DNA of 64,000 nt from Streptomyces sp. JJ36 (GTDB lineage Bacteria; Actinomycetota; Actinomycetes; Streptomycetales; Streptomycetaceae), in assembly GCF_021696945.1 (NCBI RefSeq), contig NZ_JACYHE010000002.1, forward strand, positions 1 to 64,000, written 5' to 3'. Position numbers and translations under genes: made by a program. How positions within the stretch are numbered: position 1 is the stretch's first letter; every line of letters begins with the position of its first letter. Below the pieces are notes generated by a model. It was not told the DNA's origin, did not search any database, and saw nothing but the letters and a program-made list of their open reading frames with translations. Shown here piece after piece: positions 33,701-43,349 of this stretch.

Positions 33701-34251
33701 CGGGGGCCTCCTGGCGCACGCAGCCCTGTGACGCGGCGGTGCGCGGGATCAGTCCCGCTCCCGCCAGCCGTCGTGCACAGCGGTCAGCGCGTCCAGTTCC
33801 GCGGGGTCCAGGCCGTGTGCCGCCGGGCCCTCCAGGACGACGAGCCACTGCGCGTCCTCGGCGTCGTCCTCCCCGGCCAGCGCCTCCCGGACCACCGGCG
33901 GCTCCTCCGCCAGCCCGCAGCGGTCCCGCAGCTCCTCCGCGACCTCCTCGGCCGCGTCCCGCTCGGGCAGCACCAGAATGTGTCGTACGTCGGTCACCCG
34001 GGCATTGTCCCGGCTCCGGCGGGCGGGACTGTCGGCGGGGCGTGGGATGCTGTCCCCGATGGCTGGTACGCGCAGGAACACGACCCCGGACGACCCGCTG
34101 GCCCCCGTCACCCTGGCGGTGGGGCAGGAGGAACTGCTGCTCGACCGCGCCGTGCAGCAGGTGGTGGCCGCCGCGCGCGCGGCCGACCCGGACACCGACG
34201 TGCGGGAGCTCGCCTCCGCCGATCTCCAGCCGGGCACCCTTGCCGAGCTGA
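30700..34251 (+). CDS. comEC: ComEC-like DNA-uptake channel; 3' end runs past its expected stop
   Basis: The conserved part spans residues 1-~955: an N-terminal hydrophobic region, the Competence domain (~376-660; LLPGLVVGDTSRIPDRLHDA, LLAVSGGNL), about ten membrane helices, and a C-terminal metallo-beta-lactamase domain with H752FHADH and the KVAHHGS segment. From there the frame has no stop until 34251; the extra ~230 residues are Arg/Pro-rich, lie antisense to the gene at 33749-33997 and overlap holA in another frame. A frame change to the +1/-1 frame that stops at 33731 would end the protein just before its neighbour. I read this as a lost stop, a frameshift or a sequence error. Overlaps comEA by ATGA. 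Confidence 0.8.
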   Translation: MTPPRAGTAVARPRALPAGEPTPQGERQGRAAVHAAATHPLGAAAPRRAGPADLRLLPPALGAWGGAALALGVSGRTAATGVAVGCVLAAVLLLRARRPGPGRTPGPRGPGASSAARPGGADAGSSGPRPAARAPAPAGDQPARSLQPARKREPAPSPEPARPPAPRRPRPRRTAAVTAACTVLCAAAAAASAALHAADLHRGPVPGLAAGYGEATAEVTVTGDPRRTGPGVRGSRRTPGLIVVPAEARRVTVPGAGTRSVRTPVLLLVRLPETARAPAGGGSPAAPAARGSLPEDPAAAWLRLLPSTGLRVEARFAPPGEGRRGGRPPAALLRVREAAHPVVVRPPSTAQRVAGRLRAGLRQATDGLPPDARALLPGLVVGDTSRIPDRLHDAFRTTDMLHLLAVSGGNLTVLLVLLIGPPGTAARAERRGLAPRLGLSLRVTAVLAALLVLGFVLVCRPEPSVLRAAACGLITIAAIGTGRRRALLPALAAAVLLLVLYDPWLARDAGFLLSVLATGSLLTLAPRWSRALRRRGVPGRLAEALAAAAAAQAACAPVVALLAGHVSLVAVPCNLLAEFAVAPATVLGFAALGAAPLALPVAEALAGLAAWPAGTIAVIARTGAAVPGATLAWPDGSGGALLLAALLAGLIAALPPAARRLRPRARLWLSAAAAALLLLALVRPPPLTRVLTGWPPAGWRLVACDVGQGDALVLNAGDGSAVLVDAGPDPEAVDRCLRTLGVTALPLLVLTHFHADHVAGLPGALRGRAVGAVQVTGLEEPREQAEFVRRTARAAGVPVVRSVPGERRRLGPLRWRVLWPPGRFPAGGAAAAPGGEDEANDASVTLLVHTGRLTALLPGDLEPPAQRRLLTAHPDLPPVDVLKVAHHGSAFQDPALLARLRPRIALISCGEENPYGHPSPRTLATLGGRGATVLRTDTDGALAVTAGGRVRTSAGRAGRAGRRARRAPGAGRSAAQRARWRRRRPGPAESRTARSAVPGRPGASWRTQPCDAAVRGISPAPASRRAQRSARPVPRGPGRVPPGPPGRRATARPRRRPPRPAPPGPPAAPPPARSGPAAPPRPPRPRPARAAPECVVRRSPGHCPGSGGRDCRRGVGCCPRWLVRAGTRPRTTRWPPSPWRWGRRNCCSTAPCSRWWPPRARPTRTPTCGSSPPPISSRAPLPS
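33749..33997 (-). CDS. Small conserved protein of unknown function
   Basis: 82 residues from GTG 33997; GACAAT lies 6 bases upstream, fitting a leaderless start. The sequence begins VTDVRHILVLPERDAAEEVA and has the acidic core GEDDAEDAQWLVVLEG. No domain is recognised; it is acidic, soluble and probably cytoplasmic. I believe similar proteins occur next to holA in other Streptomyces. It lies antisense to the comEC overrun. Confidence 0.78.
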   Translation of the reverse strand: MTDVRHILVLPERDAAEEVAEELRDRCGLAEEPPVVREALAGEDDAEDAQWLVVLEGPAAHGLDPAELDALTAVHDGWRERD

Positions 34252-35051
34252 CCAGCCCGTCGCTCTTCGCGGAGCGGAAGGTGGTCGTGGTGCGCACCGC
34301 CCACGAGCTCGCGGCGGACAGCGTGAAGGACGTGAAGGCGTATCTGGGGGCGCCGGCCGAGGAGATCACTTTGGTGCTGCTGCACGCCGGCGGTGCCCGG
34401 GGAAAGGGGCTGCTGGACGCCGCCCGGAAGGCCGGGGCCCGGGAGGTGGCGTGCGCGAAACTCACCCGGCCTGCCGACCGTCTCGCCTTCGTGCGCGGCG
34501 AGTTCCGCGCGGCGGGGCGTTCGGCGACACCCGAGGCGTGCCAGGCCCTGGTGGACGCCATAGGCAGCGATCTGCGGGAGCTGGCCTCGGCGTGCTCCCA
34601 GCTCACGGCCGACGTCGAGGGCACCATCGACGACGCGGTGGTCTCCCGGTACTACACCGGCCGGGCGGAGGCCTCCAGCTTCACGGTCGCGGACCGGGCG
34701 GTCGAGGGGCGGGCGGCGGAGGCCCTGGAGGCGCTGCGCTGGTCGCTGGCGACGGGCGTGGCCCCGGTGCTGGTCACCAGCGCTCTGGCGCAGGGCGTGC
34801 GGGCCATCGGCAAGCTCGCCTCGGCCCCGCGCGGCCTGCGGCCCGCGGACCTCGCCAGGGAGCTGGGCATGCCGCCCTGGAAGGTGGACCGGGTCCGCCA
34901 GCAGATGCGCGGCTGGTCCGCGGACGGGGTGGCCTCCGCGTTGCGCGCGGTGGCCGCGGCGGACGCGGGCGTCAAGGGCGGCGGGGACGACCCGGAGTAC
35001 GCCCTGGAGCAGGCGGTGCTCGCCGTCGCCCGGGCGGCCCGCTCCCGCTGA
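34059..35051 (+). CDS. holA: DNA polymerase III subunit delta
   Basis: 330 residues from ATG 34059 (an ATG at 34047 would add 4). The N-terminal part (LAVGQEELLLDRAVQQVVAAA), the segment TSPSLFAERKVVVVR and the C-terminal region KLASAPRGLRPADLARELGMPPWKVDRV are typical of HolA, the clamp-loader subunit that opens the beta ring. The 5' frame is open further but lacks a ribosome site. Position before rpsT (S20, opposite strand) is conserved in many bacteria. Confidence 0.94.
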   Translation: MAGTRRNTTPDDPLAPVTLAVGQEELLLDRAVQQVVAAARAADPDTDVRELASADLQPGTLAELTSPSLFAERKVVVVRTAHELAADSVKDVKAYLGAPAEEITLVLLHAGGARGKGLLDAARKAGAREVACAKLTRPADRLAFVRGEFRAAGRSATPEACQALVDAIGSDLRELASACSQLTADVEGTIDDAVVSRYYTGRAEASSFTVADRAVEGRAAEALEALRWSLATGVAPVLVTSALAQGVRAIGKLASAPRGLRPADLARELGMPPWKVDRVRQQMRGWSADGVASALRAVAAADAGVKGGGDDPEYALEQAVLAVARAARSR

Positions 35052-35087
35052 GCGTTCCGGGGCGCGTCCCGGACGGACGGAACGCAC

Positions 35088-35133
35088 CGGTGGCCCCGCC
35101 CGGCCTGGGGAAGGGCCGGAGGCGGGGCCACCG
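35088..35133. terminator. Bidirectional terminator between holA and rpsT
   Basis: CGGTGGCCCCGCC (35088-35100) pairs with GGCGGGGCCACCG (35121-35133), extended by CGGCC/GGCCG inside with a 2-base bulge. It lies between two convergent genes. Confidence 0.85.
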
Positions 35134-35292
35134 TGGAGAGCTGTGGTGCGCCGCACCCGCGTGGCGAACGCAGGCCGCGTGCGGCGCGGTGTCGTGCACG
35201 GATGCCGGGACGGAGGCGGAGTGAGAGGGCCCGCCGGGGCCGTTCCGGCTGCCGGGGCGCGCGGACGCGGAGCGTCCGCGGCCGCCCGGCGG

Positions 35293-35559
35293 TCAGCCCT
35301 TGAGGGAGGAGACCGTCTTGGCGAGCGCCGACTTCTTGTTGGCGGCGTTGTTCTTGTGCAGGACGCCCTTGCTGACGGCCTTGTCGAGCTTGCGCGCGGC
35401 CTCGCGGGCGGCGGTGTTCGCCTTCTCGGCGTCGCCGGCGGCCACGGCCTCACGGGTGCGACGGATCGCGGTCTTCAGCTCGGACTTGACCGCCTTGTTG
35501 CGCTGGCGCGCCTTCTCGTTGGTCTTGATCCGCTTGATCTGGGACTTGATGTTCGCCAC
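35293..35559 (-). CDS. rpsT: 30S ribosomal protein S20
   Basis: 88 residues from GTG 35559 (AAAGG upstream). It starts [20 protein letters not shown], the universal bS20 N-terminus, and ends [12 protein letters not shown]. bS20 binds 16S rRNA early in 30S assembly. It is transcribed away from lepA and towards the terminator shared with holA. Confidence 0.98.
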   Translation of the reverse strand: MANIKSQIKRIKTNEKARQRNKAVKSELKTAIRRTREAVAAGDAEKANTAAREAARKLDKAVSKGVLHKNNAANKKSALAKTVSSLKG

Positions 35560-35852
35560 GAATGAGCCTTTGCGGGTCAGTACTGTCTCGGTGATGTCCC
35601 GTGCCGGCGTCACGCGCGTCCGCCCGGGATGTCCTCCCGCGTGGAGCCCGCTGTGAAGTGCCTCACACGAAGCGCCCCGGAGCCCGTTCCACCGGGCACG
35701 AGGCACAGTGGACCAGGCTACCAGCCGGGCCCGCGACCCCCGAATCGGACCCGTGACCGGGTGCGTACGGGCGTCGCCGGGCGCTCATGGGACGATGGGG
35801 GAGACAACCGACGAGAGACTCACCCGCACTCACCACCCGACAGGACCTCTGC

Positions 35853-37727
<1,875 letters not shown>

Positions 37728-37792
37728 CGCGGCACGGGCGGGCGCCCGGCGCGTGCCCCCGGAGCGGGTGCGCTCGCCCGTCCGGGCGAATT

Positions 37793-37822
37793 GCGGGCGG
37801 CGGTCTCACGGCCGCCGCCCGC
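37793..37822 (+). terminator. Terminator after lepA
   Basis: GCGGGCGGCGG (37793-37803) pairs exactly with CCGCCGCCCGC (37812-37822), loop of 8 bases. Confidence 0.8.
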
Positions 37823-38016
37823 TCGTGTGAGCCCTGTGGCGATCCGGTGGCGACCGGCCGCAGGCCCCGGTGGCCTGGTCACGCTCGGGTATCGACCACC
37901 GGGCAGACCCCTTACGTACGCGGCCCGGGCGCTCTACTCTGAGCGCGGCTCCCTAGTTACTCGTCAGTCACAAGGAGCCTCCCACGCACGTACCAGACGC
38001 CGGCCCGGAGGATGTC

Positions 38017-39909
38017 GTGAGCGACACACAGTCCCTGATCGAAAACCGGCCGCCCTCCGTGGCGACGTTGTTCCTGGAGCGGGTGGCCGCCACCCCGGAG
38101 ACGGAGGCCTACCGCTACCCGGTCCCGTCCGCCTCGGGGGAGGGCACGGACGAGTGGCGGTCCTACACCTGGGGGCAGGCGGCCGAGCGGGTCTTCGCCG
38201 TCGCGGCGGGGCTGATGGCCCTCGGAGTGCAGCCGGAGGAGCGGGTCGCCCTCGCCTCCGGCACCCGGGTCGACTGGATCCTCTGCGACTTCGGTGTGCT
38301 CTGCTCGGGTGCGGCGACCACCACGGTCTACCCGAGCACCAACGCCGAGGAGACGGCCTACATCCTGGCCGACTCCGAGAGCCGGGTGCTGATCGCCGAG
38401 GACGCCGCCCAGCTCGCCAAGGCGCGGGAGAAGCGGGCCGAGCTGCCCCGCCTCTCCCACGTGGTGGTGATCGAGGAGGCGGACGCTCTCGCCGAGCCCG
38501 GCGACCCCGAGGACTGGGTGCTCTCTCTCGCCGACCTCATCCGCCGCGGCAACGCCCACCTGGAGAAGCACCCGGACGCGGTCCGGGACGCGGTGGCCGC
38601 GCTCCGCTCGGACCAGTTGGCCACCCTGATCTACACCTCCGGCACCACCGGCCGCCCCAAGGGCGTGCGGCTTCCGCACGACTGCTGGGCGTACATGGCC
38701 AAGGCGATCGCCCAGACCGGCCTGGTCACCGGCGAGGACGTGCAGTACCTGTGGCTGCCGCTGGCGCACGTCTTCGGCAAGGTGCTGACCGCGGCACAGG
38801 TCGAGGTCGGCCATGTGACGGCCGTGGACGGCCGCGTGGACAAGATCATCGAGAATTTGCCCGTGGTCCGGCCGACCTACATGGCCGCCGTCCCGCGGAT
38901 CTTCGAGAAGGTCTACAACGGCGTCGCCGCCAAGGCGAAGGCGGGTGGTGCGGCCAAGTACAAGATCTTCCAGTGGGCGGCCGGAGTCGCCCGCGAGTAC
39001 GGCCGGGTCACCCAGGAGAACTTCCGCCGCACGGGTACCGCGAGCGCCCCGGCCGGGCTCAAGGCCCGGCACGCCATCGCCGACCGGCTCGTCTACGCCA
39101 AGCTGCGGGAGGCCTTCGGCGGCAACCTCCGGGCCTGCATCTCCGGCTCCGCGGCGCTGGCGCCGGACATCGGGTACTTCTTCTCCGGCGCCGGCATCCA
39201 CATCCTGGAGGGCTACGGCCTCACCGAGTCCAGCGCCGCCAGCTTCGTCAACCCCGGCGAGGCGTACCGCACCGGCACCGTCGGCAAGCCGCTGCCCGGC
39301 ACCGAGGTGCGCATCGCGGACGACGGCGAGATCCTGCTCCGCGGTCCGGGGATCATGGAGGGCTACCACGGGCTGCCGGAGAAGACCGCCGAGGTGCTGG
39401 AGGACGACGGCTGGTTCCACACCGGCGACATCGGCGAGCTCTCCGCGGACGGCTACCTGCGGATCACGGACCGCAAGAAGGACCTGATCAAGACCTCCGG
39501 CGGCAAGTACATCGCCCCCGCGGAGGTGGAGGGCCAGTTCAAGGCGATCTGCCCGTACGTCTCCAACATCCTGGTGCACGGCGCCGACCGGAACTACTGC
39601 ACCGCCCTGATCGCCCTCGACGAGCCCACCCTCACCGAGTGGGCGAACGACCAGGAGAACCTGAAGGGCCTGCCGTACTCCGAGATCGTCGTCTCCGAGG
39701 AGGTCCGGAGGCTGATCGAGGGCTATGTCGAGGAGCTCAACGGCGGCCTGCAGCGCTGGCAGACGATCAAGAAGTTCCGGGTGCTGCCGCGGGACCTGGA
39801 CGTCGAGCACGGCGAGCTGACTCCCAGCCTCAAGCTGAAGCGGCCGGTCGTGGAGCGCGAGTTCGGTCACCTGATCGAGGAGATGTACGACGGGGCCCGC
39901 GAGGCCTGA
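38017..39909 (+). CDS. Long-chain acyl-CoA synthetase (AMP-forming)
   Basis: 630 residues from GTG 38017; GGAGG lies 5 bases upstream (38007-38011). The ATP-binding motif YTSGTTGRPKGV (~209-220), the segment GYGLTESSAASF and the hinge/adenylate motif GWFHTGDIGELSADGYLRI, plus DRKKDLIKTSGGKYIAP, define an acyl-adenylating ligase. Length and PYSEIVVSEEVRRLIEGYV-type C-terminus fit long-chain fatty acid-CoA ligases (FadD15-like), which activate fatty acids for lipid synthesis or degradation. It is single, between two terminators; TACTCT at 37935 may be its -10 element. Confidence 0.93.
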   Translation: MSDTQSLIENRPPSVATLFLERVAATPETEAYRYPVPSASGEGTDEWRSYTWGQAAERVFAVAAGLMALGVQPEERVALASGTRVDWILCDFGVLCSGAATTTVYPSTNAEETAYILADSESRVLIAEDAAQLAKAREKRAELPRLSHVVVIEEADALAEPGDPEDWVLSLADLIRRGNAHLEKHPDAVRDAVAALRSDQLATLIYTSGTTGRPKGVRLPHDCWAYMAKAIAQTGLVTGEDVQYLWLPLAHVFGKVLTAAQVEVGHVTAVDGRVDKIIENLPVVRPTYMAAVPRIFEKVYNGVAAKAKAGGAAKYKIFQWAAGVAREYGRVTQENFRRTGTASAPAGLKARHAIADRLVYAKLREAFGGNLRACISGSAALAPDIGYFFSGAGIHILEGYGLTESSAASFVNPGEAYRTGTVGKPLPGTEVRIADDGEILLRGPGIMEGYHGLPEKTAEVLEDDGWFHTGDIGELSADGYLRITDRKKDLIKTSGGKYIAPAEVEGQFKAICPYVSNILVHGADRNYCTALIALDEPTLTEWANDQENLKGLPYSEIVVSEEVRRLIEGYVEELNGGLQRWQTIKKFRVLPRDLDVEHGELTPSLKLKRPVVEREFGHLIEEMYDGAREA

Positions 39910-39943
39910 GCCGGGCGCCGTCCCCGCCGCCCCGGGCCGCCTC

Positions 39944-39982
39944 CGCCGGGCTCCCGGCGGCGGGGCGGCCGGGAGCCCGGCG
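39944..39982 (+). terminator. Terminator after the acyl-CoA synthetase gene
   Basis: A 14-bp perfect inverted repeat, 39944-39957 with 39969-39982 (core CCGGGCTCCCGG/CCGGGAGCCCGG), 11-base loop. Confidence 0.85.
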
Positions 39983-40038
39983 CCGCGGTCGTCCCCGTGC
40001 CGGGCGCCGTCCGCCCCGCGTGAGGGACAATGGGGGCC

Positions 40039-41271
40039 ATGCCCTCCGCACTCCCCGACGGCGACCCCGTGCCGCCGGACGGTTCCCTGCCCCCGTCCGC
40101 GACGGCCGGGTCGGCCGGCCGTCCGCTCGGCTTCTACCTGCACGTCCCGTACTGCACCACCCGCTGCGGCTACTGCGACTTCAACACCTACACCGCGGAC
40201 GAACTGCGCGGTTCCGGCGGCGCGGCGAGCACCCGCGACGGCTACGCGGCCCTGGTGACCGAGGAGATCCGCCTCGCCCGCAAGGTGCTCGGCGACGACC
40301 CGCGTCCGGTGGAGACGGTCTTCGTCGGCGGCGGCACGCCCACCCTGCTGCCCCCCGCCGACCTGGGCCGGATGCTCGCGGCCGTGCGGGAGGAGTTCGG
40401 GCTGGCGGAGCACGCCGAGATCACCACCGAGGCCAATCCCGACTCGGTCGGCCCCCGCTCGCTCGCCGCGCTGCGCGAGGCGGGCTTCAACCGCATCTCG
40501 TTCGGCATGCAGAGCGCCCGCCCGCACGTGCTGGAGGTCCTGGAGCGCACCCACACGCCCGGCCGCCCCGAGGAGTGCGTGGCCGAGGCGCGCGCGGCGG
40601 GCTTCTCGCACGTCAACCTCGACCTGATCTACGGCACCCCCGGCGAGTCCGACCAGGACTGGCGGGACTCGCTGGCGGCCGCGATCGGGGCGGGGCCCGA
40701 CCACGTCTCCGCGTACGCGCTGATCGTGGAGGAGGGCACCCGGCTGGCCCGCCGGATCCGCCGCGGCGAGGTGCCGCCGACGCAGGACGACGTCCAGGCG
40801 GACCGCTATCTGATCGCGGAGGAGATGCTCGCGGACGCCGGCTTCCGCTGGTACGAGGTCTCCAACTGGGCGCGCACCCCGGCCGGGCGCTGCCGGCACA
40901 ACGAGCTGTACTGGACCGGCGCCGACTGGTGGGGCGCCGGGCCCGGCGCGCACAGCCACGTCGGCGGTGTGCGCTGGTGGAACGTCAAGCACCCCGGGGC
41001 GTACGCACAGGCGCTGACCGGGGGCCGCTCGCCCGGCGCGGGCCGGGAGCTGCTCGGGGAGGAGGACCGCCGGGTGGAGCGGATCCTGCTGGAGCTGCGG
41101 CTCTCCCGCGGCTGCCCGCTGTCGCTGCTGGCCCCCGACGGCGCCCGGGCCGCGGAGCGGGCCCTGGCCGAGGGGCTGCTGGACCCCGAGCCGTACGAGC
41201 GCGGCAGCGCCGTGCTCACGCTGCGCGGGCGGCTGCTGGCCGACGCGGTGGTCCGCGACCTGGTGGACTGA
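40039..41271 (+). CDS. hemW: Radical SAM heme chaperone HemW
   Basis: 410 residues from ATG 40039; GACAAT ends exactly 7 bases upstream, so a leaderless start is plausible (ATG 40030 is an alternative). The radical-SAM cluster motif is C39TTRC43GYC46, with the fourth cysteine signature of HemW in CDF, followed by VFVGGGTPTLLP and ISFGMQS. The C-terminal HemW domain contains GPGAHSHVGG. HemW delivers heme to membrane cytochromes; it is often misnamed oxygen-independent coproporphyrinogen oxidase. It sits upstream of hrcA in many genomes, separated here by two minus-strand genes. Confidence 0.95.
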   Translation: MPSALPDGDPVPPDGSLPPSATAGSAGRPLGFYLHVPYCTTRCGYCDFNTYTADELRGSGGAASTRDGYAALVTEEIRLARKVLGDDPRPVETVFVGGGTPTLLPPADLGRMLAAVREEFGLAEHAEITTEANPDSVGPRSLAALREAGFNRISFGMQSARPHVLEVLERTHTPGRPEECVAEARAAGFSHVNLDLIYGTPGESDQDWRDSLAAAIGAGPDHVSAYALIVEEGTRLARRIRRGEVPPTQDDVQADRYLIAEEMLADAGFRWYEVSNWARTPAGRCRHNELYWTGADWWGAGPGAHSHVGGVRWWNVKHPGAYAQALTGGRSPGAGRELLGEEDRRVERILLELRLSRGCPLSLLAPDGARAAERALAEGLLDPEPYERGSAVLTLRGRLLADAVVRDLVD

Positions 41272-41395
41272 GCACGGCCCCGCCCACGCTGCCCCTCGCA
41301 CGGCGCGGTGCAGGCCGCGCTGGGGCTCCGGCTCCGGGCGGCCCACGGCGCGTGCCCGGAGCCGCCCGGCCGGCGCCGCGCGCCGGGGCGGGCCC

Positions 41396-41429
41396 CACCC
41401 GGCGGCACGGTTGCCGGGTGCGTGCCGCC
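41396..41429. terminator. Overlapping hairpins between hemW and the DUF3097 gene
   Basis: CACCCGGC (41396-41403) can pair with GCCGGGTG (41413-41420), or GGCGGCACG (41401-41409) with CGTGCCGCC (41421-41429). The two stems exclude each other. The position between convergent genes suggests a terminator. Confidence 0.5.
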
Positions 41430-41520
41430 CCTTCCCGGCTCTCTCGGTGACCGGCCCGCAGGTACGGCCCGCCGGTACGGCGCGCCGTTGCCCGCTGCGC
41501 GCTGCCGCACCGGCCGGCCG

Positions 41521-42372
41521 TCAGGGGCGCGGCTCCTCCGTGCCCGGCGCGGTGACGAAGTCGATCAGCTCCTCGACCCGCCCCAGCAGCGCCGGCTCCA
41601 GATCCCGGAACGAGTGCACGGCGCCCAGGATCCGCCGCCACGCCGTGCCGGTCTGCGCCGGCCAGCCCAGCGCCTCGCACACGCCCGTCTTCCAGTCCTG
41701 CCCGCGCGGCACCCGCGGCCAGGCCTCGATGCCCAGGGAGGAGGGCTTCACCGCCTCCCAGACGTCCACGTACGGGTGTCCCACCACCAGGACGTCCGGT
41801 CCGGTGACCGCAGCCGCGATGCGGGACTCCTTGGAGCCCGGCACCAGGTGGTCCACCAGCACCCCGAGCCGGGCGTCGGGGCCCGGGCCGAAGGCCTCCA
41901 CCAGCGCGGGGAGGTCGTCCACGCCCTCCAGGTACTCCACCACGACGCCCTCGACGCGCAGGTCGTCGCCCCACACCTGCTCCACCAGCTCGGCGTCGTG
42001 CCGGCCCTCCACGTAGATCCGGCCGGCGCGGGCCACCCGGGGCGGGGCGTCCGGAACGGCCACGGAGCCGGAGGCGGTGCGCTGCGGCGGGGCGGGCGCC
42101 GCCGGGGCCGCCGAGCGGGGGCGGACGAGCGTGACGGTGCGGCCGTCCAGCAGGAAGCCGCGCGGCTCCAGGGGGAAGACCCGGTGCGCGCCGAAGCGGT
42201 CCTCCAGCGTGACCGCCGGGCCCCCGGCCGTCTTCTCGCAGCGGATCACCGCACCGCAGAACCCGGTGGTCACCTCCTCCACCACCAGGCCGGTGTCCGC
42301 CGGCACCTCGGGCACGGGCCGTCGGCGCTTCCACGGCGGGGTCAGATCGGGGTCGTACGAGCGACTTCGCAT
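41521..42372 (-). CDS. DUF3097-family actinobacterial protein
   Basis: 283 residues from ATG 42372; GACAAT lies 7 bases upstream, no Shine-Dalgarno (leaderless). Segments RIYVEGRHDAELVEQVWGDD and VLVDHLVPGSKESRIAAA carry a Toprim-like acidic pattern (E, then D..D/H..P). The family is widespread in actinobacteria and uncharacterised; a nuclease-like or nucleotide-binding role would follow from the Toprim resemblance, but that is inference. The neighbour is an MBL-fold gene on the same strand. Confidence 0.85.
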   Translation of the reverse strand: MRSRSYDPDLTPPWKRRRPVPEVPADTGLVVEEVTTGFCGAVIRCEKTAGGPAVTLEDRFGAHRVFPLEPRGFLLDGRTVTLVRPRSAAPAAPAPPQRTASGSVAVPDAPPRVARAGRIYVEGRHDAELVEQVWGDDLRVEGVVVEYLEGVDDLPALVEAFGPGPDARLGVLVDHLVPGSKESRIAAAVTGPDVLVVGHPYVDVWEAVKPSSLGIEAWPRVPRGQDWKTGVCEALGWPAQTGTAWRRILGAVHSFRDLEPALLGRVEELIDFVTAPGTEEPRP

Positions 42373-42430
42373 GGGGGGTATTGTCCCCGCCCTCCCGCAC
42401 CGGCGTGCCCGTGCCGGGCGCCCGCGCCGG

Positions 42431-43153
42431 TCAGCCGGCGCCGAAGCGCCGGGCCAGCGCGTCCCGCTGGGCGCGGACGAAGGCGGCGTCGACCACGGCG
42501 CCGTGCCCCGGCACGTACACCGCGTCCTCGCCGCCGAGCGCCAGCAGCCGGTCCAGGGCCGCCGGCCACCGGGCGGGGCGCGCGTCCGGGCCCGCCTGCG
42601 GCTCCCCGGACTCCTCCACCAGGTCGCCGCAGAACACCACCTCGGGGTCGCCGGGGCCCGCGCCCGGGACCAGCACGGCCAGGTCGTGGCAGGTGTGCCC
42701 GGGACCCACGTTGGCCAGCAGCACCTGCCGGGTGCCGCCGAGCGAGAGGGTGAGTTCCCCGCTCACCGGGTGCCCCGGCGGCTCCAGCGCCTCCGCCGCC
42801 CGGGCCGCCTCCTCCGGGTCCACCCCGTGCCGTACGGCGTCCCGCCGCAGCTCCTCCCGGCCGCGGCCGGTCAGCACGGTGCCGAGGCCCACCGCGCCGT
42901 ACACCTCCGCGCCGGTGAAGGCCGGGGTTCCCAGCACGTGGTCGAAGTGCGGATGGGTGAGAGCGACATGCGTCACCGGGTGCCCCAGGCGCTCGCGCGC
43001 CCCGGCCCGTACCGCCGCGCCTTCGGCGAGGGTGGCGCCGGTGTCCACCACCAGCACCCCGTCCGGACCGGCCACGGCCCCGGTGGTGGCGTCCCAGCCG
43101 GGCAGCCGGCGGCGCAGGACCCCCGGTGCGAGCTCTTCCCAAGCGGCGTCCAT
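42431..43153 (-). CDS. Metallo-beta-lactamase-fold hydrolase
   Basis: 240 residues from ATG 43153. The metal motif H67-P-H69-F-D71-H72 is in ALTHPHFDHVLG, with later ligands in VGPGHTCHDLAVL and VVFCGDLVEESG, and the final histidine in YVPGHGAVVD. This is the typical order of a cyclase/glyoxalase-like or lactonase-like MBL enzyme; substrate unknown. TAGCGT lies 6 bases before the ATG and there is no ribosome site. It is followed by the DUF3097 gene 58 bases downstream. Confidence 0.88.
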   Translation of the reverse strand: MDAAWEELAPGVLRRRLPGWDATTGAVAGPDGVLVVDTGATLAEGAAVRAGARERLGHPVTHVALTHPHFDHVLGTPAFTGAEVYGAVGLGTVLTGRGREELRRDAVRHGVDPEEAARAAEALEPPGHPVSGELTLSLGGTRQVLLANVGPGHTCHDLAVLVPGAGPGDPEVVFCGDLVEESGEPQAGPDARPARWPAALDRLLALGGEDAVYVPGHGAVVDAAFVRAQRDALARRFGAG

Positions 43154-43231
43154 ACGACGACGCTAGCGGCACCGGCCCGCCCGCGCCCCGGCGCGGAGTG
43201 TGCGTCGCGCGTCACCCCGGCGGGTCCGCCC

Positions 43232-43262
43232 TTGCCCGGGGGCTGGCACCCGGCCGTACACT
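43232..43262 (+). promoter_or_regulatory. Candidate promoter of hrcA-dnaJ
   Basis: TTGCCC (43232-43237), 19-base spacer, TACACT (43257-43262). Transcription from here would start ~10 bases before the CIRCE element, so repressor binding would block the start of transcription. Confidence 0.5.
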
Positions 43263-43277
43263 GGGCGCCGGGGATAC

Positions 43278-43302
43278 TGGCACTCACCTACGGAGAGTGC
43301 CA
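43278..43302 (+). promoter_or_regulatory. CIRCE operator (HrcA-binding site)
   Basis: TGGCACTC (43278-43285), 9-base spacer, GAGTGCCA (43294/43295-43302): the 8-bp arms and 9-base spacing match CIRCE (consensus TTAGCACTC-N9-GAGTGCTAA). It lies 48 bases before hrcA, so HrcA probably represses its own operon. Confidence 0.9.
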
Positions 43303-43349
43303 AGCGGTCGGTACTTTCGGGAGATCACGCCCGTAACGGGAGGTGCGGC

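Noticed and set aside
37735..38000. A long plus-strand frame of ~1220 codons overlapping the acyl-CoA synthetase gene and hemW
   Set aside because: It lies in another frame across two recognisable genes and has no conserved domain.
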